Positions 1 to 8,022 of a stretch of DNA of 64,000 bases are shown in pieces. The stretch comes from Catenulispora sp. EB89. GTDB taxonomy: Bacteria > Actinomycetota > Actinomycetes > Streptomycetales > Catenulisporaceae. The notes under the pieces are model-generated. The model was not told the origin of the DNA. It searched no databases and saw nothing but the letters and a program-made list of their open reading frames with translations. Position 1 is the stretch's first letter, and each line of letters starts with the position of its first letter. The stretch is taken from assembly GCF_041261445.1 (NCBI RefSeq), contig NZ_JBGCCU010000018.1:124001-188000 (forward strand), written 5' to 3'. A program made the position numbers and the translations under genes.

Positions 1-205
1 CGCCACACGTGTCTGGGGCGGGTGAGAGCACGGGTTCCGGCGCTGCCATGTCGGAAGGCTGGTGCCGTCGGCGCCAGCCAAGTGACGGGCTGCGCGCGTG
101 AGGAAAGTTCTGCCACGGTCAGGCTTTGATGGTGGTCGATCTCGGCCGACTTCGCCACCCGGGGGCGATGCCCCGCGTTGACAGGCCAACTCTCGCACGC
201 GATCT

Positions 206-229
206 CCTCCTACGCGGCTCCGCAGGAGG
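206..229 (-). terminator. Possible hairpin downstream of the TetR gene
   Basis: CCTCCT at 206-211 pairs with AGGAGG at 224-229, and GCGG/CCGC inside extends the stem. It lies about 60 bases past the stop of the leftward TetR gene. There is no T-run, so this is a weak call; the rest of 1-291 shows no recognisable gene. Confidence 0.3.
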
Positions 230-291
230 TTCCGCCGAGAGCGTGATGCGACCGCGTCGGCCGCGGCCGCTGCTGCCCGTGATGCTCCAGA

Positions 292-900
292 TCAGGCGTT
301 CTCAAAGCCTCGTTCGAGGGCGTCGAGTGCTTGCCCGACGGCGGCTTTGAGTTGCCGTTCGACGTCAGTCGGCGTTGCCCCTCCGAGGAGTCCTTGCTGA
401 AGGAGATCGTGGCGCAGCATCAGAGCCCCGACCATCAGGGCCGCCCACGGTGCCGACCCGCTGGCCGTAGCCAGCGGGCCCGACCACGACTGGAGGATCG
501 CCGCGCGACGAGTTCTCAGCGTCGGTGAGTCGTGCTCGCACTGGGTCCAGGCGCGCATCGCGTTCCACGAATGGGTGTCGACTCCGGCCCACGGACTCGG
601 GGCGGTGAGCAGTGGGCCATCGAGGATCAGTGGTCGAAGAACGGCGGTCGGCGACTTCGCAGCGCGGTGCCGCAGCACGTCGACTAAGGCCTCGAGGATT
701 GCCGGCTCGGCATCGAAGAACAGGTCCTCCTTCGCGCCGAAATAGTTGGTCACCGTCTTCACCGAGACATCCGCTGCCTGCGCGACCTGCGCCAGCGTGA
801 CGTTTTCGAAGCCGTCACGCTCGAATAGCCGTGTTGCACAGTCTGAGATGCGCTGCCGGGTCTGTGCGCGCTTGCGCTCTCGGAGCCCACTGTTTACCAT
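292..900 (-). CDS. TetR/AcrR family transcriptional repressor
   Basis: A 202-residue DNA-binding regulator of normal TetR length. The N-terminal helix-turn-helix is clear: a basic RERKRAQTRQRI start, then FERDGFENVTLAQVAQAADV and VKTVTNYFGAKEDLF, the typical TetR recognition helix followed by Y-F and the start of helix 4. The C-terminal ligand domain (about residues 60-202) is not diagnostic of an inducer. I chose the ATG at 900 (MVNSGLRERK); an upstream in-frame ATG at 990 would add 30 residues without homology and would run into the divergent esterase. It is divergent from the esterase at 968 with 67 bases between, so it probably represses that gene and itself through the paired repeats at 893-925. 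The effector is unknown. Confidence 0.9.
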   Translation of the reverse strand: MVNSGLRERKRAQTRQRISDCATRLFERDGFENVTLAQVAQAADVSVKTVTNYFGAKEDLFFDAEPAILEALVDVLRHRAAKSPTAVLRPLILDGPLLTAPSPWAGVDTHSWNAMRAWTQCEHDSPTLRTRRAAILQSWSGPLATASGSAPWAALMVGALMLRHDLLQQGLLGGATPTDVERQLKAAVGQALDALERGFENA

Positions 901-925
901 GATGGAAATTTTACCACGATGGAAG
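893..925. promoter_or_regulatory. Tandem operator-like repeats between tetR and esterase
   Basis: A 15-base sequence TTTACCATGATGGAA at 893-907 recurs at 910-924 with one change (T to C). The first copy is a near-palindrome centred on 901 (TTACCAT-G-ATGGAAA, 6 of 7 pairs); the second is less symmetric. Spacing is 17 bases, and the first copy covers the TetR start codon at 900. The spot and symmetry fit binding sites for the adjacent TetR protein. The function is inferred. Confidence 0.6.
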
Positions 926-967
926 TTACTGTACGCGGCACACCTCCGCATCCGGCGAGAAGGACTG

Positions 968-1843
968 ATGAACGACACACCCATGCACATCGCCAGGAGC
1001 CACTTCGCGTCGAAGACGGCTGGTGGCGAGGTCGACTATCAGGTTCTTCATCCATCCGACTGGGAGCAGGGCGAGCGGCTTCCGCTCGTCCTCCACCTGC
1101 ACGGCGCGATGTCGTCAGCTGCGTCGCTGGAGAACGCGAGGCCCTTCTACCAGGACCTCTTCCAGCAGGGCCAGTTTCCCCGCGCCGTCGTCGCATGCCC
1201 GAGCACTCCCACGGCAGGAGGCTTCTACATGGACTGGCCGGATGGGAACTCGTGGGAGTCGTTGATCGCCGATGAGTTCCCAGAGCATCTGGGGGAGACA
1301 TACGGGCCGTTCACCGCGACAGCTCTCATCGGTGCTTCGATGGGCGGCTACGGTGCCCTCAAAGTGGCCTTCGGTGATCCAGACCGCTTCGCGGTAGTCG
1401 CGGCGATCTCACCGGCCGTGTTCCCCGGTGAGACGTCACAGGCCGTTCCCGAGCCGAACGTCCCCTCTGTCTTGGGAGACCTCCACCGGGCCATGGCGAA
1501 CGGAACCGGCAATGCTGAGGCCTATGTGAAGAACTCCGTCTACGGCAGAGCCCGTCTCAATACCAGCCGGATCCGCGGTGCTGCTCTTCCGATCCTGATC
1601 GATTGCGGTGCCGCCGACGAGTTTCTGTTGCATGAGGGTGCGGAGTTCCTGCATCGGGTCCTGACGGAGCTCGGCATCGTCCACGAGTTCCGCCTCGTCG
1701 ACGGTGCGGGGCACGTCGGGCCGGCAGCTGACGCCCGAACCTGGGATGCGATTCGGTTCGTCGGGACCGCACTCATCACACACCCGGATCCCGGTGCCGA
1801 GAACGCACCCCGACACCGGGCCCTGCGAAGCGTCAACTGTTGA
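968..1843 (+). CDS. Esterase-family alpha/beta hydrolase
   Basis: A 291-residue serine hydrolase resembling the esterase D / putative esterase family. The oxyanion region reads LPLVLHLHGAMSS. The nucleophile elbow is GASMGGYGALK. A downstream acid segment (LIDCGAADEF) and a C-terminal histidine (VDGAGHVG) complete a likely Ser-Asp-His triad. No signal peptide is seen, so it is probably cytoplasmic. The start at ATG 968 (MNDTPMHIARS) has a GAGAAGGA ribosome site just upstream; earlier in-frame starts would overlap the divergent TetR gene. The substrate cannot be told. Control by the neighbouring TetR protein is likely because of the shared repeat-bearing promoter. The stop codon overlaps the stop of the convergent Rhs/Tc gene inside an 11-base palindrome. 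Confidence 0.85.
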   Translation: MNDTPMHIARSHFASKTAGGEVDYQVLHPSDWEQGERLPLVLHLHGAMSSAASLENARPFYQDLFQQGQFPRAVVACPSTPTAGGFYMDWPDGNSWESLIADEFPEHLGETYGPFTATALIGASMGGYGALKVAFGDPDRFAVVAAISPAVFPGETSQAVPEPNVPSVLGDLHRAMANGTGNAEAYVKNSVYGRARLNTSRIRGAALPILIDCGAADEFLLHEGAEFLHRVLTELGIVHEFRLVDGAGHVGPAADARTWDAIRFVGTALITHPDPGAENAPRHRALRSVNC

Positions 1844-4800
1844 CGGTGCTGCTCCCGTAGAACGTGTTGAACCCCTTCTTGATCCCGTCGAGTGACCCGT
1901 AGTCGTCGAAGATGGGCAGCAGGTTCCCGAGGATGGGCACGGCCTTGAGCAGCATGAGTACCTGCTGCGCGTAGCTGAACCCGGCGACGTCCGCGCCGAC
2001 GCTGAGCGACGCCAGGCCGGCGCCGAGGCCGTTCTGCCCGACGGCGTTGGCGATGACGGACACGTCCACCGCGAACAGCGTGCCGGGGATCTTGGTGGTG
2101 ATGAATCCCAGGTCGGCGCCGACGTTGCGGATGTTCGTGACGTCGATGACGTTGGCGGCGACGTCGTTGCCCAGGCTGAAGCTGCCGGCGGCGGCGTGCG
2201 CGCCGGCCTGGCCGGCGTCGAAGGCGGTGCCGACGCTGTTGTCCCAGATGCTGAAGTCGCTCGTCAGGTCCTTGCTTCCCTCCGCGAAGCCCAGGCCGTA
2301 CTTGTGGAACGTCCCGACCTCCAGGTAGCTGTGGTCCTCTCCGCTGGTGGCGAACGAGCCGCCGAGGAAGCCGCCGACCACCATGCCGATCGTCGCGCCC
2401 CAGATCATGCCGCGGACCCCGCTGAGCATCATGTCGCCGAGGCTGCCCTTGCCGCCCGCCCAGCCGGACGCGAACCCGCTGCCGAAGCCGCCGATCGCGC
2501 CCTGCACGCCGCCGCTGATCGCGTACACGGCCCAGGTCGCGGTGCCCTTCAGGCCGGCGGTGATCGCGCCGCCGATCGCGCCGCCGATCAGCGCGCAGGC
2601 GCCGCCGATGATGCCGCCCAGCAGCGCGCCGAGCATCACGTCCCCGCCGGCCTTGTCGGCGCTCATCCCCCCGGCCAGGGCGCCGCCGAACGCGCCGATG
2701 CCGACGGCGACCAGCGTCCCGGTGGCCACGCCGTCGGCGGCGATCGTGCAGCCGAGGATCGTGACGCCCGCGAGCGCCGCCCCGCACGTGGCGACGCAGA
2801 GCACGACGATGATCGCCACGACGACGGCGATCGCGATGATCGCCCAGATCGACGTGAGTCCGCTCGGGTCGCACATCAGCACGGGGTTGTTCATCCCGTA
2901 GCTGTACGGGTTCCACGCGCCGAGCGTGTAGAGCCCTCCGGCGAGCGGGTCGGGCGAGATGAAGCGGCCGGTCCGGGGGTCGTACCAGCGGTGGCCGAGG
3001 CAGACCAGGCCGGTCGGGTCGGCGGGCTGCCCCAGGAATCCCGTTCCGGGGGCGGCCGTTCCGGCGATCTTGTTGCCCCACGGATCGAGCCGGACTCGGG
3101 CCGACGCCGCCCCGGTCGCGTCCGTCAGCAGCGTGACGTCGCCGAGGACGTCCGGGTGGTACCAGGTCAGCTGCCCGGCGGCGTCGGCGGAGGCGATGAC
3201 CACGCCGGCGAACCGGATGAGGAGCGAGGTTACGTCCCCGCTGACCACGAGCTCGTCGATGGGCTGGAAGTGATAGACGACGTCGTTGCTCATGCTCAGG
3301 ACCCGCATTCCGGCGTGGTCGTACATGTGCTGGACGCGGGTCTGGCCGGAGACGGCCTCGACCAGGTTGTCGTCGGCGTCCCAGGTCAGGTCTCCCCACG
3401 GCGCGCTGGTGATCCGGCCGGCCGCGTCGTAGGTGTAGGCGTTCCCCGCGACGGTGGCCAGGCGACTGGTCCCGGCGACGTAGGTCTGCGCGTCGCCGAG
3501 CGGACCGGTGAGCACATTCCCGCCGTCGGAGAAGGTGAAGGCCCGCGCCGTCGCTCCGCCTCCGCCTCCGCCTCCGTCAGTAGGTGTGGCTGAGGCGAGT
3601 CGGCCGAGGCCGTCGAACCCGTAGGACCAGCCGGTCTCCTCCGTCCCCGCGCCGCCGATCCCGATGCCGACAAGCCGGTGCTCGTCGTCATAGTCATAGG
3701 CCTGATCCCGCAGCGTCTCCCCCTGCGGTCCGACGACTTTCTGGCCCGTGACCTGCCCCGTGACGGCGTCGTACCGAAGCGATGTCACCGTCCCGTTGCT
3801 GTGCCGGATGTCGGTGGTGCGGCCGTAGACGTCGAAGCTGACCTGGTCGACGACACCAGTGGCGGCGACCGGACGGCCGAGCTCGTCGTGCGTGTACTCG
3901 ACCCGTCGGCGCGCCCCGCCAGATGTTGCCGCGGGCAGCGTGACCGCGGTGAGGCGGCCGTCCACGTCGTACTCGCCCTCGGACACCAGGTCCCAGGCCA
4001 GGTGCGAGCCGCTCCGCACCTTGCTGACGATCCGGCCGGCCGCGTCGTAGCCGAACGTGAGGGTGCCGAGCGGATCGGTCACCCGCCACAGCCGCCCGAT
4101 CCGGTGGCGCTCCCCGTCCGACGGAGTCGGCGCCCCCGGCAGCAGGTACTCCCACGTCACGTCGGGAGACCCGGAGGATCCGTCGCGCCACAAGCGGGTC
4201 GGCCGCCCGATCTCGTCGAACTCGCGCGTCACGACGGCGCCGGTCGCGATCTCGGTCCGCACCTCGTGCCCGAGCGCGTCCATCAGCCGCCGCGTCAGGC
4301 CGCTGTCCGGGCTGGCGTGGCTGATCATCCGTCCCAGGAGATCGTGCACGAGCGTGTTCACGATCCCGTCGGGCGTCGTGATCGTCAGGGGCATGCCACG
4401 GTGGTCCCAGGTGTACGTCTGCTCGACCCAGCGCGCCCCGTCCCAGCGGCCGACACTCAGCATCTGCCCGCACGCGTCGACCAGATGCCGTTCCTTCGGC
4501 CGGTCCGTGACGGAGCCGTCGGGCCGGACGCTCACGGTCGCCGATCCCGGCGCCCGTGTCCACGTCACCGTCGACCCGTCGGCGCGCGCCTCGCTGAGCA
4601 GACGGCCGGCGAGATCGTACATGAAGCTGCTGTGCGGCAGCGAGGTAGCCGGGGCGGCGTAGGTGTCGCCGGCAACGGTGTACGGCAGGTACGCCTCGGA
4701 GACCCAACCGCGAGCGTTGACGGTCTTGCCGCCGGCGGCCAGCCAGGGCCGCGCGGTGTCCCCGGTCGGCGTGAGCCGAAGGATGGTGGCACCCGAACCG

Positions 4801-7800
4801 TCCAGGAAGCTGACGGCCCGGCTCGGATCGTCGGCCGTGGCCGCGCCGACGGCGGTGACGCGCACCGGCATGGCACTCGTGTCGTACTGCCAGATCGCGA
4901 TCGGGTCGCCGTCGGGGTTCGTGGCAGGCCAGTAGGCGGTGACCCGCCCGAGCGCGTCGAAGGATTCGTGCCGGGCGTTCCCGTCGAACTCCACCACCGT
5001 GGTGACGTTGCCGGTGCGGGGGTCGTATTGGGCGGTCCTGCGATGCCCCAGCGAGTCGGTCACGGCGATGACGTCGTGGCGCGTCGGATCGAGCTCCGTC
5101 GTGCCGACCGCGCCCATCGGGCTGACGGACTTCAGGATGGTCGGCTGAGCCGGGTCGCGGTTCAGCCGGGAGCGCGCGACCCACCAGCCGTCCTCGCCGG
5201 GCAGACGGTGATAGCCGTGCAGCGAGAAGTCCGGCGGGCTGGAACCCCAGACCGCCGTGACGATCGCGTCGGTGAGTACGAGGTCTTCGACTCTCGTGAT
5301 CAGCCCCTCGGTCGCCGAGCCGAGCGGCAGCCCGATCTCCGGCGGGCCGTCGTAGAAGGTGAGGCTGTGGGCGAGCACGACGCCGTCGACGTCGGTCTCC
5401 AGGGTCCGGCAGGGCAGCCGCAGGTTCGTCCCGCCGGTCGCCATCTGGCGGGTGAGGGTGACGTCGCGGTCCGCGGGGAGTCCCGGACGCTGGACCACGC
5501 TCCGCTGCTCGAGCACCATGCCGGTGCCGTCGACCTTCAGGAAGGTGACGGTGTGCGTGCTGACCGGGGCGCTGTTGCCCTCCCACCGCTGCTCGACCGT
5601 GCTCGCGGTGTACGGCAGGAAGCTGTGGCGGCTGTCGGCCAGCAGGCGATCGACGAGGTCGTACGTGTGGCGGACGACGCTCTCCGGGCGCGTGGCGCCG
5701 GGATCGGCGACCGGGTCGTGGACGAGCACTGACAACGGACGGCGTCGCAGGGCCCCCAGACGCAGCCGCTCGGCGTCGGTGAGGACCCGGTTCGGATCGG
5801 TGGGATCCAGGCCGAGGTGGAACGCCGTGGTGCTGCGCGTGGTCGGTGCGCTCGCGTCGCCGACGTCGTCGCGGTCGACCCGCGCGAAGCCGAGGAACGC
5901 GCGGGCGTCCGGGTCGTAACGCGCTTCGTGATAGCGGTAGCGGGTCGTCGTGACCACACCGGTGGCCGCGTTCGTCGTGGACACCCCGGCGACGCACTGC
6001 ACGGGGAAGGGATGGAACGTCCTCCAAGGATGCCCCGCCGCGGCGTCGTCCGCGGCGAACTGCGTGGACGTGCGCCACTCCATCACGGTGGTGGCGCCCA
6101 CGTCGCTGATCTCGGCGAGCAGATAGGGCTTGCCGCCCAGCAGATCGATGAATCCCTGCTTCCCGTCGGGCAGGTCGAGCAGGAGGCCGGGCGTGCCGGT
6201 GCCCTCCAGGTCCAGCAGGCGGCAGTGGCCCGGGCCCGTCGGCGGGATGCCCACCACGACGGTCGGACCGCTCAGGGTCCTGGTGCCGCACCACCGCCAG
6301 AGCAGGACTCTGGCACTGTCCAGGTACACGACGTCCGCGCAGCCGTCCCCGTCGACGTCGACGAGCAGCAGCCGGCTGGGATCGAACCTGGGCGGCGCCG
6401 AGGGAATGGTCACGGTGATCGGCGCGCCCCACCGACGGGGCCCCAGGCACGGCCAGTAGGTGAGCGTCGCGCCGGTCACCCGGACGATGTCCAGGCCGCC
6501 GTCGCCGTTGATGTCCGCGAAGCTGACGCGCGGATCGCTGAGGTCCACGGCCGGCCGATCGCTCGCGGCGATCTCGACCGGAAGCGCCGCCCAGCCGGCG
6601 TGCGCGTCCTGGAGCCAGCCGAGCCATTGCGCGCCGCTCTGTACCAGGATGTCGCTGCGGCCGTCGCCGTCGAGGTCGAGGATCCGGAGCAGGCGGTCGT
6701 CGAGGCGGTAGGAAGGCGCCCGCCGCCAACTGACCGGCCGGCCGAACGGCGCGGCGAGCGGATCCGTGCCGCGCACGCCGGAGGCGTTGAAGCCGACCGC
6801 GTCGAGCGGATAGAAGCCGCTGAAGCGCTCGGTCATGACCATCAGGTCGGCGGCGCCGTCCCCGTCGACGTCGGCGAACGTGACGCTGCCCGGGTCCATG
6901 CGGACCGGGCTGGGCAGCGCCCGCGGGCGATGCGGCCCCGAGAACACGCCGCCGCCGGTGTTCTGCCACCACTGCGGACGCGCGCTGCTCAGGTCGAGGA
7001 GGTCGGGCAGTCCGTCTCCGTCGAGGTCGACGAACTGGGTGCCCGGCTGGCGCACCGACACGGGGAGCCGGGGCAGGACTCGGAGCGAGGCCTTGCCCGG
7101 CTCGGTGTAGCGGAAGGTGACGGTGCTGCCGTTCAACACCGTGCCGTCCGCGGCGTGCGCGGTCTGGGCGACCGATGTCAGCAGGCTGCGTCCGGTGCCG
7201 CCGGCGTCGTCGTAGCCCACGTGCCAGGAGCGGAGCAGGCTCATCGACCCGAGGTCGGGGCGGTGCAGTTCGATCACGGCGACGCGGGCGCCGATGGCCA
7301 GCAGCACCCCGAGGGTCCCGTCGGTGAGGATGTCAGGGCGCTGTTCGTAGACGATCCGGACCAGGTAGCGGCCCCACGTGACCGTGGACAGCCGCAGGTT
7401 CCCCCCGCTGGGCTGCGTCGCCTCGGACGTCTCCCAGTCGTACCGCACGGCGTTGCCCGTGCTGTCGGTGACCGAGTCGAGCAGCCACGCGACGGTGGTG
7501 CCGGCGCCGTCGGTCAGCCGGCTCGCCGCGGTGCTTCCCAGCGCGTGCACGGTGTCGGCCGGATCAAGGAGCTGCCATCCGGTGTCCGGGCCGCCGAGGA
7601 TCCGCTGTCCGAGGCTGTCGACCTCGGGGGCCCAGCCGGAGTCGATCCGCGGATACAGTGCGCCGACGCCGTCCAGTGCCGGCTGTGCGGCGCTGCCGTC
7701 TGCCGACCTGCCCCGGCGCAGGGTGATCCGGGGGAGATTGAGCGACCAGCCCAGGCCCAGCCAGTCGGAGCCGGAGCCGGAGTGGTAGCGCAGGGAGAGC

Positions 7801-7964
7801 TCCGGGGTGACGCCGTTCGGCCCGGCCGGCAGGTGCAGCGGCAGGGATGTGCCGGCCGTGCCGGTGTTGAGGTCGATGTCGAAGTCGGTGCCCGATGACG
7901 TGACCGCTCCTCCGCCCGGCGGGAGCTTCAGGATCTCCTCGCTGGTCGGGTCGGCGGCGGTCAT
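1833..7964 (-). CDS. SpvB/TcB - Rhs/TcC fusion toxin protein
   Basis: A 2043-residue protein with the order of a fused Tc-toxin B and C component. Residues about 20-300 are SpvB-like (LPLHLPAGPNGVTPELSLRY, GSDWLGLGWSL). FG-GAP/VCBS-like Ca-binding repeats follow (FVDLDGDGLPDLLDL, FADVDGDGAADLMVM, ILDLDGDGRSDILV), then TcB middle sequence and many Rhs/YD repeats. The Rhs core ends with LGHRWYDPRTGRFISPDPLAGG and DPSGL at about 1699-1703. In known TcB-TcC pairs these repeats form a cocoon that holds a cleaved C-terminal toxin. The 340-residue tail is unusual: a strongly hydrophobic segment (about 1705-1735) and Gly/Ala-rich stretches, then a soluble end. I do not recognise an enzyme in it. ATG 7964 is preceded by GGGAG. 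It is probably last in the leftward Tc operon. Confidence 0.88.
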   Translation of the reverse strand: MTAADPTSEEILKLPPGGGAVTSSGTDFDIDLNTGTAGTSLPLHLPAGPNGVTPELSLRYHSGSGSDWLGLGWSLNLPRITLRRGRSADGSAAQPALDGVGALYPRIDSGWAPEVDSLGQRILGGPDTGWQLLDPADTVHALGSTAASRLTDGAGTTVAWLLDSVTDSTGNAVRYDWETSEATQPSGGNLRLSTVTWGRYLVRIVYEQRPDILTDGTLGVLLAIGARVAVIELHRPDLGSMSLLRSWHVGYDDAGGTGRSLLTSVAQTAHAADGTVLNGSTVTFRYTEPGKASLRVLPRLPVSVRQPGTQFVDLDGDGLPDLLDLSSARPQWWQNTGGGVFSGPHRPRALPSPVRMDPGSVTFADVDGDGAADLMVMTERFSGFYPLDAVGFNASGVRGTDPLAAPFGRPVSWRRAPSYRLDDRLLRILDLDGDGRSDILVQSGAQWLGWLQDAHAGWAALPVEIAASDRPAVDLSDPRVSFADINGDGGLDIVRVTGATLTYWPCLGPRRWGAPITVTIPSAPPRFDPSRLLLVDVDGDGCADVVYLDSARVLLWRWCGTRTLSGPTVVVGIPPTGPGHCRLLDLEGTGTPGLLLDLPDGKQGFIDLLGGKPYLLAEISDVGATTVMEWRTSTQFAADDAAAGHPWRTFHPFPVQCVAGVSTTNAATGVVTTTRYRYHEARYDPDARAFLGFARVDRDDVGDASAPTTRSTTAFHLGLDPTDPNRVLTDAERLRLGALRRRPLSVLVHDPVADPGATRPESVVRHTYDLVDRLLADSRHSFLPYTASTVEQRWEGNSAPVSTHTVTFLKVDGTGMVLEQRSVVQRPGLPADRDVTLTRQMATGGTNLRLPCRTLETDVDGVVLAHSLTFYDGPPEIGLPLGSATEGLITRVEDLVLTDAIVTAVWGSSPPDFSLHGYHRLPGEDGWWVARSRLNRDPAQPTILKSVSPMGAVGTTELDPTRHDVIAVTDSLGHRRTAQYDPRTGNVTTVVEFDGNARHESFDALGRVTAYWPATNPDGDPIAIWQYDTSAMPVRVTAVGAATADDPSRAVSFLDGSGATILRLTPTGDTARPWLAAGGKTVNARGWVSEAYLPYTVAGDTYAAPATSLPHSSFMYDLAGRLLSEARADGSTVTWTRAPGSATVSVRPDGSVTDRPKERHLVDACGQMLSVGRWDGARWVEQTYTWDHRGMPLTITTPDGIVNTLVHDLLGRMISHASPDSGLTRRLMDALGHEVRTEIATGAVVTREFDEIGRPTRLWRDGSSGSPDVTWEYLLPGAPTPSDGERHRIGRLWRVTDPLGTLTFGYDAAGRIVSKVRSGSHLAWDLVSEGEYDVDGRLTAVTLPAATSGGARRRVEYTHDELGRPVAATGVVDQVSFDVYGRTTDIRHSNGTVTSLRYDAVTGQVTGQKVVGPQGETLRDQAYDYDDEHRLVGIGIGGAGTEETGWSYGFDGLGRLASATPTDGGGGGGGATARAFTFSDGGNVLTGPLGDAQTYVAGTSRLATVAGNAYTYDAAGRITSAPWGDLTWDADDNLVEAVSGQTRVQHMYDHAGMRVLSMSNDVVYHFQPIDELVVSGDVTSLLIRFAGVVIASADAAGQLTWYHPDVLGDVTLLTDATGAASARVRLDPWGNKIAGTAAPGTGFLGQPADPTGLVCLGHRWYDPRTGRFISPDPLAGGLYTLGAWNPYSYGMNNPVLMCDPSGLTSIWAIIAIAVVVAIIVVLCVATCGAALAGVTILGCTIAADGVATGTLVAVGIGAFGGALAGGMSADKAGGDVMLGALLGGIIGGACALIGGAIGGAITAGLKGTATWAVYAISGGVQGAIGGFGSGFASGWAGGKGSLGDMMLSGVRGMIWGATIGMVVGGFLGGSFATSGEDHSYLEVGTFHKYGLGFAEGSKDLTSDFSIWDNSVGTAFDAGQAGAHAAAGSFSLGNDVAANVIDVTNIRNVGADLGFITTKIPGTLFAVDVSVIANAVGQNGLGAGLASLSVGADVAGFSYAQQVLMLLKAVPILGNLLPIFDDYGSLDGIKKGFNTFYGSSTVNS

Positions 7965-8022
7965 GTCGCACTCCCCGCGATACGGCCGTAGCCGTGTTCA
8001 TGCCGGCGGCAGGCCCGGACGG

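Noticed and set aside
3694..6972. Second minus-strand frame of over 1000 codons within the SpvB/Rhs gene
   Set aside because: It is Arg-rich and without motifs, while the frame 1833-7964 has clear VCBS and Rhs repeats. It is a shadow frame.
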